A stretch of 33,871 nt of DNA from a virus: IMG/VR virus record IMGVR_UViG_3300029922_001249, positions 1 through 33,871 of that record. One strand, 5' to 3'. The position numbers were made by a program, and so were the translations under genes. The notes beneath the pieces are model-generated. The model made no database searches and was not told the origin of the DNA. It saw nothing but the letters and a program-made list of their open reading frames with translations. Shown here in pieces: positions 14,646 to 20,588 of this stretch (position 1 is its first letter; every line of letters starts with the position of its first letter).

Positions 14646-14832
14646 ATCCCGTTTTCAGTCGAGGTCGCCTACAGTGGCGACGCGCGATAGACAATTAGTA
14701 GGCATCATAGCAGTACGATTCTTGTTGCTTCGATGCTTGATAGCTCCGCCACGAAAAGGCTTGTCTATGGAGCCGTGTGAGCATGGCTGGTTTGCACATA
14801 CTCACATTGATTGATGCTATAGCAGAGTCGCC

Positions 14833-15402
14833 TTACCCCTCGGTCAGATCTTCCGCTTCCGCCACCGGACTAGAAGCAAGCAACGCAGCCAGCACAGCTT
14901 CCTGCCGGTCTGCCGGAATGCCCATAGCAGTAAGTTGCCGGACAAGCTTTTCAATATCCGACAGAGACTTGCGAGTGGGAGGCTCGTTGATTGCATCCTT
15001 CAGGTCGATGACATCCTGATTGTACTCCGGCGTCGGCTCCGGCTCGCCTTCCTTCTGAGACTTCATGAAGGCATTGGACTTTGCATTCTGAAGATAGTTC
15101 AAACCGCTCTGGAAGATGTAGATGAACTGGGTTTCGTCCGGTACAAGCAACTGTGCCGCTTCGATGCTCTTCACCGTATAACGGATGAATTCATTCTCGT
15201 TGAAAAGCGTATATCCAGCCTTTTCCAGTTCTGCCCAATTGGTGGGAAGGCCAGTGTCCTTGTCCAGCTTTTGCGCGCCGGCTTTGGTCTGAATCTCCTT
15301 CACAATGGTTTTGCCGCTTGCATCGGACTCGTACTTCACATAGGAACGATAGGTTGACTTCTCAGTGCTAATCGTTCCAGCCTGCTCCACTTCATTTGCC
15401 AT
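14833..15402 (-). CDS. Hypothetical protein (189 aa)
   Basis: I chose ATG 15402 (MANEVEQAGTIST) because AAAAGGAG lies seven bases upstream and a large hairpin leader lies before it; the longer frame from 15555 would run through the hairpin. The protein is mostly polar with a helical C-terminal half (LSDIEKLVRQLTAMGIPADRQ). The N-terminal half (TYRSYVKYESDASG...) looks beta-like. No family is recognised. It is followed by the 14604-14645 terminator with no other gene between, so it is a monocistronic unit. Confidence 0.7.
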   Translation of the reverse strand: MANEVEQAGTISTEKSTYRSYVKYESDASGKTIVKEIQTKAGAQKLDKDTGLPTNWAELEKAGYTLFNENEFIRYTVKSIEAAQLLVPDETQFIYIFQSGLNYLQNAKSNAFMKSQKEGEPEPTPEYNQDVIDLKDAINEPPTRKSLSDIEKLVRQLTAMGIPADRQEAVLAALLASSPVAEAEDLTEG

Positions 15403-15656
15403 TTGGTGCTCCTTTTGCGCGCTAGCGCGTGTTGCATTCTCTCCTTGACGGAGGGGTTGAGTATTCCCGATGGGATAGCGCCGAGGTGGCGCATGTACTC
15501 TATAGGATAGCTCGGAAAGGGAGGAGAATGAGTATGGCGATCGCCAGAAAACCATACTCCAAGAGTCCCTGCTTCGAGCTATCCTATAGAGCGCACCGCA
15601 AGTCTAGCTTGCGAAAAATGCTGTGGAGGCTCTATGCGGCGAAGTTTCTGTGCAAG
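15403..15656 (-). promoter_or_regulatory. 254-base structured leader of the 15402 gene
   Basis: It holds a 17-bp perfect inverted repeat: CTCTATAGGATAGCTCG (15498-15514) and CGAGCTATCCTATAGAG (15575-15591). A nested 8-bp repeat (GAGTATGG 15530-15537, CCATACTC 15552-15559) surrounds a GGCGATCGCC palindrome. Nearer the start, GGATAGC (15473-15479) is complementary to bases 15578-15584 of one arm and could compete for it. A CGCGCTAGCGCG palindrome (15418-15429) adjoins the ribosome binding site. No gene is seen. Confidence 0.7.
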
Positions 15657-15917
15657 TTAGTAGTGGTCGGCTACTATGGAGAGAGCGAGTTGAAGCTGTT
15701 CCTTTGTTGCGCCATTAACAGCTAAAATCTCCGCGTTTGTAGCATCTTCAATAATGCTGAAAAGATCGGCTTTAGCACCGAGAGATAGTGTGTTGGTGGT
15801 CGGATCAACCCATGCATCTAGTTCTTCTTGATCTCGAATCTTCAAGCGAAGTGTAATTGTTATTTCAACTTCTCGTGGGAAGCTTAAAGTAGCGATGGGC
15901 GTTGTTTGTATGGCCAT
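15657..15917 (-). CDS. Small hypothetical protein (86 aa)
   Basis: I chose ATG 15917 (MAIQTTPIATLSF): AGGAG lies 11 bases upstream and a consensus promoter lies just before; the longer frame from 15989 would include the promoter. The product has a beta strand region (EVEITITLRLKIRD) followed by WVDPTTNTLSLG and a helical end with a C-terminal TKEQLQLALSIVADHY. A small regulator or binding protein is possible. No family is recognised. Confidence 0.65.
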   Translation of the reverse strand: MAIQTTPIATLSFPREVEITITLRLKIRDQEELDAWVDPTTNTLSLGAKADLFSIIEDATNAEILAVNGATKEQLQLALSIVADHY

Positions 15918-15938
15918 TGGACTGGTTCTCCTAGTCTT

Positions 15939-15967
15939 AGGATACACCGGCGATGCCGGGATGTCAA
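15939..15967 (-). promoter_or_regulatory. Sigma-70 promoter with a palindromic spacer
   Basis: On the minus strand, TTGACA (15962-15967), a 17-base spacer and TATCCT (15939-15944). The spacer contains CCGGC-ATC-GCCGG, a 5-bp inverted repeat centred between -35 and -10, a position where a dimeric repressor would block polymerase. The start codon at 15917 is about 20 bases downstream. Confidence 0.8.
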
Positions 15968-16000
15968 GCCCTAAGAGGCCCAAATTCAACCTCTTAGAGC
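15968..16000. terminator. 11-bp hairpin between the 16011 stop and the 15.9-kb promoter
   Basis: Bases 15968-15978 (GCCCTAAGAGG) pair with 15990-16000 (CCTCTTAGAGC) with one mismatch or G-U pair. It lies just after the stop of the upstream leftward gene and abuts the -35 of the next promoter. The T run (GGTTTTT) is on the plus strand, so as an intrinsic terminator it would act best on antisense transcripts. Confidence 0.5.
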
Positions 16001-16010
16001 GGTTTTTCGG

Positions 16011-16589
16011 TTAGTTTACGGTGTCTGGAGTAGCATCGGTGGACGTGGTAGGCACGACCTCTGGAATGTACTTGTATAGCTTAGCAAGTACATCCTCTGT
16101 AGCGTGACAGTGCTGTTCAAGAAAGGCTACTACTTTCTCGTCAGGCCAATCAAAAAAGTCCTCGCTAGTCCCAATGCCTAAGCATAAGTGCGCAGCGTTG
16201 TGGTACGTGAGAAGCGCATTCAACGCTACGATACCAGCGTTTACGAAACGATTTTCGGAAGGTGTGGCTATGGTGAGTTGTTCTAGCGGATTGCAGGTTT
16301 TTGGTGAGGCTAACTCGCTGAGCATGTATCGCACAATGATTGAAGTTGCATGCTCAACTCCTGTGAGATAGTAGATTTTCGCAATTTCTTCCTTATCGAA
16401 GCTTGACTCGTCAGAGAGAAGAGACTTGCTTTTTTCTAGATACTCGACCATTGCATTTGAAATGTCATCCATCGCATGAATCATGCGACCGTTACTGTTG
16501 AGTGTGTTAAAGCTTGAAGGCTTGAAAGCTTCTGCGATTGTTGGCATGTTTTCAGGCCCTCTGGTGGAGGTGGATTTCTCATCTTGCAT
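16011..16589 (-). CDS. Hypothetical helical protein (192 aa)
   Basis: ATG 16589 follows GGGAGAAACCAAA, nearly the same leader as used at 13489 and 14553. The product is mostly helical, with a central segment AGIVALNALLTYHNAAHLCLG and an acidic Trp/Phe turn (EDFFDWPDEKVVAFL); the C-terminal 20 residues are Thr/Pro/Asp-rich. No family is recognised. It stands alone between a hairpin leader and a hairpin at 15968. Confidence 0.65.
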   Translation of the reverse strand: MQDEKSTSTRGPENMPTIAEAFKPSSFNTLNSNGRMIHAMDDISNAMVEYLEKSKSLLSDESSFDKEEIAKIYYLTGVEHATSIIVRYMLSELASPKTCNPLEQLTIATPSENRFVNAGIVALNALLTYHNAAHLCLGIGTSEDFFDWPDEKVVAFLEQHCHATEDVLAKLYKYIPEVVPTTSTDATPDTVN

Positions 16590-16613
16590 TTTGGTTTCTC
16601 CCTGTATGGTGTT

Positions 16614-16708
16614 GCTGTTAGAGCGTTGGTTCTTTTAGCTGCTGCTGATTGGCGTTCCTCATTAAGACTGCCTTCACAGTCACCAATCTAACAGCAGCTA
16701 AAAGAACC
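16614..16708 (-). promoter_or_regulatory. Hairpin leader of the 16589 gene with a competing third segment
   Basis: GGTTCTTTTAGCTGCTG (16628-16644) and CAGCAGCTAAAAGAACC (16692-16708) form 17 perfect base pairs. ATTGG/CCAAT (16648-16652, 16683-16687) extend the stem, and a GACTG/CAGTC hairpin (16666-16681) caps it. GCTGTTAGA (16614-16622) is perfectly complementary to 16687-16695 and lies just before the ribosome binding site, so an alternative fold is possible. Confidence 0.7.
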
Positions 16709-16744
16709 CGCGTTCTCTATACTAAGACTCTACTCGTGTACAGG

Positions 16745-16863
16745 CCGGCGGCAAGACCGCCGCGTGCAAAGGTTATATAGGAACCACGGAGTTGTAGGAA
16801 GTACGTAACGTGTATGGCTCCGCGGTTCCTTTTATAAACCTTTGGTGACGGTGAAGCCGCCGG
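16745..16863. repeat. Long imperfect inverted repeat after the 16864 stop
   Basis: Bases 16767-16791 and 16818-16844 form an imperfect stem of about 25 bp (CAAAGG, GGAACC and CGGAG blocks paired with CTCCG, GGTTCC and CCTTTG). An outer CCGGCGGC (16745-16752) pairs with GCCGCCGG (16856-16863). It begins at the stop of the 36-residue membrane gene and could work as a terminator or RNA-stability element. There is no T run of note. Confidence 0.65.
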
Positions 16864-16974
16864 CTAGAACATTACGAGAAGCAGCAGCCCCACAATAAAA
16901 CTGCACGCAATTGCCACTGCGCCGATTGCGAAGTCTTGCAGCTCCTCGATTGTGTCCTCATCGAGATGGAACAT
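16864..16974 (-). CDS. Tiny single-pass membrane protein (36 aa)
   Basis: I chose ATG 16974 because AAAGGCGG lies seven bases upstream and it begins one base after the upstream stop; the longer frame would overlap that gene. The sequence is an acidic N-terminus (MFHLDEDTIEELQD) followed by a hydrophobic helix from residue 15 to the end (FAIGAVAIACSFIVGLLLLV). The acidic-N, membrane-C layout suggests N-terminus inside or an inhibitor-type small protein. Function unknown. Confidence 0.55.
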   Translation of the reverse strand: MFHLDEDTIEELQDFAIGAVAIACSFIVGLLLLVMF

Positions 16975-16975
16975 G

Positions 16976-17197
16976 CTATGCCGCCTTTCGCGCTGCGACA
17001 GCAGCTTGTTTTCGTGCGCGCTTGGAGGTTTTAGCATACCGCCGGATAAGGTTTCCGTGAATGCTTTCGATGTAGGCATTGCGGTGCTCCAAAGAAAGCG
17101 GTCGTAGAAGAGCTAAGCTCGAAGCGCGCTTTCGTACTCCTGCGGTGTATGGCATTGCGGAGTTAGCGAGAGGTTCTGGGGAAGCTGAGTTATTCAT
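16976..17197 (-). CDS. Small basic protein (73 aa)
   Basis: I chose ATG 17197 (MNNSASPEPLANS) because AGAAAGGA lies 11 bases upstream and the start overlaps the upstream stop by eight bases. After a disordered start the protein is strongly basic (RRYAKTSKRARKQAAVAARKAA at the C-terminus begins near residue 53), so nucleic-acid binding is likely. No family is recognised. Confidence 0.6.
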   Translation of the reverse strand: MNNSASPEPLANSAMPYTAGVRKRASSLALLRPLSLEHRNAYIESIHGNLIRRYAKTSKRARKQAAVAARKAA

Positions 17198-17378
17198 ATT
17201 GTGCGAAATCCTTTCTGAGTGTTGTGATTGCTTTTGCTTGTCCGCAAACATACACTAGCTGAAGAAGCATGTCTAGAAGCTCCTCGTTTCTTGCTGACAG
17301 CGAGGTGAGAGTGCAAAACTCATTCCGTCGCTGGTGTAGGTCTGAGTCTTCAAGGAAACTATATCCCGGTGTCGGCAT
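17190..17378 (-). CDS. Small hypothetical protein (62 aa)
   Basis: The ATG overlaps the stop of the upstream gene as TAATG, with GGAG just inside that gene. The product (MPTPGYSFLEDSDLHQRRNE...) has a helix NEELLDMLLQLVYVCGQAKA and two cysteines. No family is recognised. Overlap at both ends shows it is cotranslated with the DUF7666-like gene and the basic protein. Confidence 0.6.
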   Translation of the reverse strand: MPTPGYSFLEDSDLHQRRNEFCTLTSLSARNEELLDMLLQLVYVCGQAKAITTLRKDFAQYE

Positions 17379-18103
17379 TATGTGTTCTCCTTACAAAAAG
17401 AGAGGTTTTTCGTCTTTAGGACTTTGTTGATGATTTTGATAAGGTCGAGAGAAGCAGCATAAGCAGCACAAGCAGCAGTAGCAACAGCATAAGTAGTATA
17501 AGCAGCATAAGCAGCATTAGCATCAGCAGCATAAGTAGCAGCAGAAGCAGCATAAGCAGCATAAGCAGCAGCATCAGCAGCACCAGCAGCAATATCAGCA
17601 GCAGTATAAGCAGCATAAGCATCAGCAGCATCAGCAGCAGCAGCAGCAGCAGTATAAGCAGCATAAGCAGCAGCATCAGCAGCATCAGCAGTTCTGTCTT
17701 CGCCACTTAACCATCTCTTAGCCCAGCTAACAAACTCCTGCTCTAGGTAAGTTTCCAAGGCACAATAGATCGCTATTGCGATTCTCTGTTCAACTGTGAG
17801 TATTGGAAGTTCAAGCTTCTCATGCGTTATCAGAGAGAAGCACCCGCATTTGAGTTGCCCTGCGCGTTTCGATACCCAACCAGACGCACGCCATAGAATT
17901 GGGTCCTTGATATTTGCATCTGCTGAATTTCTGAACACAGCTACAAAAGGGTTTTCGTAAGCATGAAGATAATGCTTGGTGCAAAGAGGTTTAGAGGTAT
18001 CTCTAAGCTCTGGTTCGATTGAGTGTTTGGTTCCTTCTTCCCAGTGGGTGTCACCAAAGGTATTCCCATTCTGGTCTGTCAATTTGTACAACCATCTGGC
18101 CAT
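17378..18103 (-). CDS. DUF7666-like protein with a long Ala/Tyr/Asp repeat tail
   Basis: Residues 1-137 match a domain common in phages and bacteria: YKLTDQNGNTFGDTHWEEG, then CTKHYLHAYENPFVAVFRN, DPILWRASG, LKCGCFSL, and TVEQRIAIAIYCALETYLEQEFVSWAKRWLSG in parts. Residues 139-218 are almost only Ala, Tyr, Asp and Thr (AAYAAY, ADAADA repeats), then a Lys-rich tail follows. Such repeats probably form a helix or coiled coil of variable length. AAGGAG precedes the ATG. The domain's function is not known to me. The repeat DNA is described separately. Confidence 0.8.
   Translation of the reverse strand: MARWLYKLTDQNGNTFGDTHWEEGTKHSIEPELRDTSKPLCTKHYLHAYENPFVAVFRNSADANIKDPILWRASGWVSKRAGQLKCGCFSLITHEKLELPILTVEQRIAIAIYCALETYLEQEFVSWAKRWLSGEDRTADAADAAAYAAYTAAAAAADAADAYAAYTAADIAAGAADAAAYAAYAASAATYAADANAAYAAYTTYAVATAACAAYAASLDLIKIINKVLKTKNLSFCKENT
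17450..17689. repeat. GCA/TAAGCAGC-type low-complexity repeat within the gene
   Basis: Bases 17450-17689 are built from AGCAGCATAAGCAGC-like units of three-base periodicity, encoding the Ala/Tyr tail on the minus strand. Units are imperfect, with no spacers, so it is not a CRISPR array. Slippage here would change the tail length in steps of whole codons. Confidence 0.8.
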
Positions 18104-18119
18104 TGTGTGTTCTCCTTAT

Positions 18120-18235
18120 AGAGTGTTAATTTTGCTGCTTACACTCTCTAGGAAGCATCGAAGGATAGCGCATTGGAACTTTATATCCTCAATACTAGCG
18201 CAGTAAGCTATGGCTTACCGATGCTTCCTAGAGAG
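18120..18235 (-). promoter_or_regulatory. Branched hairpin leader of the 18103 gene
   Basis: A 17-bp perfect inverted repeat CTCTCTAGGAAGCATCG (18144-18160) and CGATGCTTCCTAGAGAG (18219-18235) encloses two smaller stems: AGGATA/TATCCT (18162-18167, 18184-18189) and GTAAGC/GCTTAC (18203-18208, 18213-18218). A hairpin of AGAGTGT (18120-18126) and ACACTCT (18141-18147) overlaps one arm by four bases, so the two cannot form fully together. The ribosome binding site follows directly. Confidence 0.7.
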
Positions 18236-18300
18236 CATAAAAAGCTCTCGCGTACGTACCAGCAGCTACGCTGATTGTTGCTGTTGTCGTCGGCTGTTGG

Positions 18301-18438
18301 TTACCGCTGCCCCACCGACACAATTGGATGTGCAATCGGCCGTGGAAGATGCTGTAACCGATTCAAGTGCCCGCCTGCGGCTACGCCGCCGCCGGTGAAT
18401 GTGAGAAGCAGATATAGTACAAAGCTATAAAGCATCAT
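18301..18438 (-). CDS. Tiny membrane or exported protein (45 aa)
   Basis: The ATG at 18438 overlaps the stop of the upstream gene as ATGA, with GAGGAAT upstream. The first 24 residues (MMLYSFVLYLLLTFTGGG...) look like a membrane helix or signal peptide; the rest is polar and His/Pro-rich. The ATGA junction typical of this phage supports it, but there is no family match. Confidence 0.45.
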   Translation of the reverse strand: MMLYSFVLYLLLTFTGGGVAAGGHLNRLQHLPRPIAHPIVSVGQR

Positions 18439-18827
18439 CGTGATTCCTCAATTTCGCGGATGAGTTTATCGGCAAGCCGAACATCCTCGCGCTCGTTTAT
18501 GCAGTTTGCTACGGATTTCAGCGTCTCTAACAGCGCATCTTCCTTGATTTGCATCTGCTCAAGCTCGTCGAGCAGAAGCTGCACGATTGTGGTGCCAAAC
18601 TCGTGCAGCCTCTTGTGCGTCTCAGGCGTGGTTTTCAGCTTCACAATTGTCATTGATTCCTCGAATCTGGAGCATCTTGCGCTCCCATAGCCGCTCATCC
18701 GGTCAATCTTCGCGAGGTGTGACCACACTGCAAAGATCAGGTCTTTATCCGGCTCTAATATCCGAGCGGCTATGGCAGAGCAAGTCTGCCGGTTGCTAAA
18801 GAATGCTGATTGATACCACACAAGCAC
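18435..18827 (-). CDS. Hypothetical protein (130 aa, GTG start; shorter start possible)
   Basis: The GTG at 18827 lies 16 bases after the upstream stop with AAAAAGG upstream. An internal ATG at 18653 with GAGGA is an alternative that would give a 73-residue protein. The C-terminal 70 residues are helical and acidic (TIVQLLLDELEQMQIKEDALLETL type), probably a coiled coil. The first 58 residues have Cys and aromatic residues and no recognised fold. The frame is open throughout, so the longer form is kept with caution. Confidence 0.5.
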   Translation of the reverse strand: MLVWYQSAFFSNRQTCSAIAARILEPDKDLIFAVWSHLAKIDRMSGYGSARCSRFEESMTIVKLKTTPETHKRLHEFGTTIVQLLLDELEQMQIKEDALLETLKSVANCINEREDVRLADKLIREIEESR

Positions 18828-18843
18828 CTTTTTTGATTCTGCA

Positions 18844-19326
18844 TCAGCTGTCTCCTAAAGGTTCAAAATCTCCAAACGTAGGATCTTCTGAGTTGGCGAG
18901 AAACTCTCGTTTTGCGCTTGCACGTTCTTCGCGCTCACGCTTGAATTTCTCTGCTTCTTCCCATTCTTCTTTGGTGATGCTATCAGCAATGAGAGCTGTT
19001 TTAGCTGCTTCTGCTAACGACTGCCGATTTGTCTCTGAAGCCAACAAGTACAGTTCTTCATTTGTTGGATTCGGAGCCTCAATTGTTACCTGTCGAATCG
19101 CAGAGATATACTTTCCTCGCGCCGCATTGTAGACTTTACATGCTACCTTGTATACCCTACGTGCACGATCATACGTTGCTAGCTCAGCATCTGATGCATC
19201 TGGTCTATCCATCATCAAACGTATGTTTGTAAATCTCTTACATGCTGCTCTAAATTCAATCGACGCTAGAGAAAACTCACCTAGCGCCGTTGCATTTGTG
19301 TTTTGTATTGCTTTTCCAAAACTCAT
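18844..19326 (-). CDS. Hypothetical helical, coiled-coil protein (160 aa)
   Basis: I chose ATG 19326 (MSFGKAIQNTNATALG), as the longer frame from 19368 would include the promoter -10. GAAGGGCGAGAAAACA precedes it. The protein is helical with many Arg, Lys, Glu and Ala (SLASIEFRAACKRF...; KEEWEEAEKFKREREERA), so a coiled coil is likely. No family is recognised. It is the first gene of the unit from the 19.4-kb promoter. Confidence 0.65.
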   Translation of the reverse strand: MSFGKAIQNTNATALGEFSLASIEFRAACKRFTNIRLMMDRPDASDAELATYDRARRVYKVACKVYNAARGKYISAIRQVTIEAPNPTNEELYLLASETNRQSLAEAAKTALIADSITKEEWEEAEKFKREREERASAKREFLANSEDPTFGDFEPLGDS

Positions 19327-19359
19327 TGTTTTCTCGCCCTTCTTTTGGTCACTAGGGAT

Positions 19360-19388
19360 ATGATACACCTAGGCATGGGGCCTGTCAA
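19360..19388 (-). promoter_or_regulatory. Sigma-70 promoter of the 19326 gene
   Basis: On the minus strand, TTGACA (19383-19388), a 17-base spacer and TATCAT (19360-19365) lie about 34 bases before the ATG. Both the spacing and the GTGTATC context match the 15.9-kb promoter, suggesting a common class. Confidence 0.82.
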
Positions 19389-19399
19389 GTTTCAGCCTT

Positions 19400-19411
19400 G
19401 CGACATGTCGC
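19400..19411. promoter_or_regulatory. Palindrome upstream of the 19.4-kb promoter
   Basis: GCGACATGTCGC is a perfect 12-bp palindrome 12 bases upstream of the -35. A TTGGGTA-4-TACCCAA hairpin (19437-19454) lies further upstream. Either could be a regulator site. Confidence 0.5.
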
Positions 19412-19871
19412 ATGTTTTCAACGACTTACGGCATGGTTGGGTAGTCATACCCAAATGTCACCACCCACCGTGCCGGGCGCCTGCCTGCGACTGTGCCGCC
19501 GCCCTTGCACATCCAAAGCATAACTTTCTTCACTTCTCGGTACATACGCACCCTTCATAAGATTATATATATTTTAATCAACAACACAACAAAGAGAGAA
19601 TTATATATAAAAATATACTACTACAAGCTTCGCTCGCGCTACGTGAAAGCATGTTCTTTGGACGTGCATGAGTGGCCTGCCTCGCGGCGCGAAGCCTTGC
19701 CTCCGGGGGCGTTGTCACTTGCATAGCACTACCTAACCAACCCGTAAGTGTCTGAAAACAAAGCGCATCCCCAAGGGCTAGCTCTTCCCAGGCCCCATGC
19801 CTCCGCCGAGAGAGAGAAGTGTCCTAGAGAGAGTCCACAAATAGCACTGCACGCCAAGAAACAAACGTGCA
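19412..19871. other. Non-coding stretch with an AT-rich tract
   Basis: I see no supported gene here. It includes the 19437-19454 hairpin and a tract of nearly pure A/T around 19556-19622 (TATATATATTTTAATC, ATTATATATAAAAATAT), which could be a DNA-unwinding or promoter region. The rest is ordinary with GC-rich patches. Confidence 0.5.
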
Positions 19872-19910
19872 AAAGCAGCATAGAGCAAGAATGCTGCTCT
19901 ATGCTGCTTT
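19872..19910 (-). terminator. Intrinsic terminator after the 19932 gene
   Basis: AAAGCAGCATAGAGCA (19872-19887) and TGCTCTATGCTGCTTT (19895-19910) form 16 perfect base pairs with a 7-nt loop. On the minus strand the stem ends in TTTT followed by GCACGTTTGTTT. It lies 22 bases beyond the stop of the leftward gene. Confidence 0.85.
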
Positions 19911-19931
19911 GGCGCTTCGCGGCGGAGCCGC

Positions 19932-20468
19932 TTACTTCACCATGTTTGCATCAAACCCGTAGAACCTGCACAGCGCGCGGAATGCCTTGTCTGTTGCTTC
20001 TGGCAGGAATGTACGTTTCTCCAGAAGGCGGCTTTTTACGGCGGAAAGCAGCGTTAGTTGCTGTGAACCACTTGTCTCGTCTCCTAGCTTCTGAAGTTGT
20101 TGCTGTGCAAACTTCTTAATTGCATCCTCGGTGGACGTGAGTGCCAGATACCATTGCAGCAACGTCGCAAGGTATATCGGGCGACTCTCGCTGAAAATCC
20201 GATTGTTTGCTTCAGTGGTGATTGTGGCAATGCAGTACAGCGTAGCGCTGTCTGTAATGCCGGTGGCAATATGCTCAGCGTAAAGGTCACGTTCTGATTC
20301 CTTCATTGCTGCCCACTTGCCCGCGAGCGCTATACGCTGCCGCTCACTCAGTGTGTCCATAGGATTAAACGTTGCTGGTGTTACCGGCGCGGTTGGAGCC
20401 TTGACCGCTGTTGCTGTTGCTGTTACGGCTGTGTTGCTCAATTGATCGGCGATTGTGTTGTTACTCAT
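19932..20468 (-). CDS. Hypothetical protein (178 aa)
   Basis: I chose ATG 20468 (MSNNTIADQLSN): AAAGGAG lies about ten bases upstream, immediately after a palindrome. The first 45 residues are Ala/Thr/Val/Pro-rich and disordered; the rest is helical (SERQRIALAGKWAAM..., FAQQQLQKLGDETS, ending RALCRFYGFDANMVK). No family is recognised. It is flanked by a terminator and a promoter/hairpin leader, so it is a single-gene unit and the first leftward gene beside the origin-like region. Confidence 0.7.
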   Translation of the reverse strand: MSNNTIADQLSNTAVTATATAVKAPTAPVTPATFNPMDTLSERQRIALAGKWAAMKESERDLYAEHIATGITDSATLYCIATITTEANNRIFSESRPIYLATLLQWYLALTSTEDAIKKFAQQQLQKLGDETSGSQQLTLLSAVKSRLLEKRTFLPEATDKAFRALCRFYGFDANMVK

Positions 20469-20485
20469 TGGATGTTTCTCCTTTA

Positions 20486-20536
20486 CAGGGTTAACCCTGT
20501 GCAAGCCATACACTGAATACAGCTTGCACAGGGTTA
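20486..20536 (-). promoter_or_regulatory. Switch-like hairpin leader of the 20468 gene
   Basis: TAACCCTGTGCAAGC (20492-20506) and GCTTGCACAGGGTTA (20522-20536) form 15 perfect base pairs. The same CAGGGTT segment is also part of a 14-bp palindrome CAGGGTTAACCCTG (20486-20499) adjoining the ribosome binding site, so the two folds are mutually exclusive. A further TAACCCTG occurs at 20577-20584. Confidence 0.7.
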
Positions 20537-20588
20537 CTCACTGTGCGTGTAGCTCTGACGGCCTAAGCGATACTGCTAACCCTGCCAT

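Noticed and set aside
17450-17689. Short repeated units suggesting a CRISPR array
   Set aside because: Units are continuous, codon-periodic and without unique spacers; they encode an Ala-rich tail.
17416-17706. Minus-strand frame giving an almost pure Leu/Met protein
   Set aside because: It is the shifted reading of the Ala-repeat DNA of the 17378-18103 gene; the low-complexity repeat creates open frames, and it lacks a start signal.
19620-19870. Possible tRNA or other structured RNA in the gap
   Set aside because: I found no acceptor-stem pairing or T-loop (GTTCGA-type) sequence; only the terminator hairpin at 19872-19910 is convincing.
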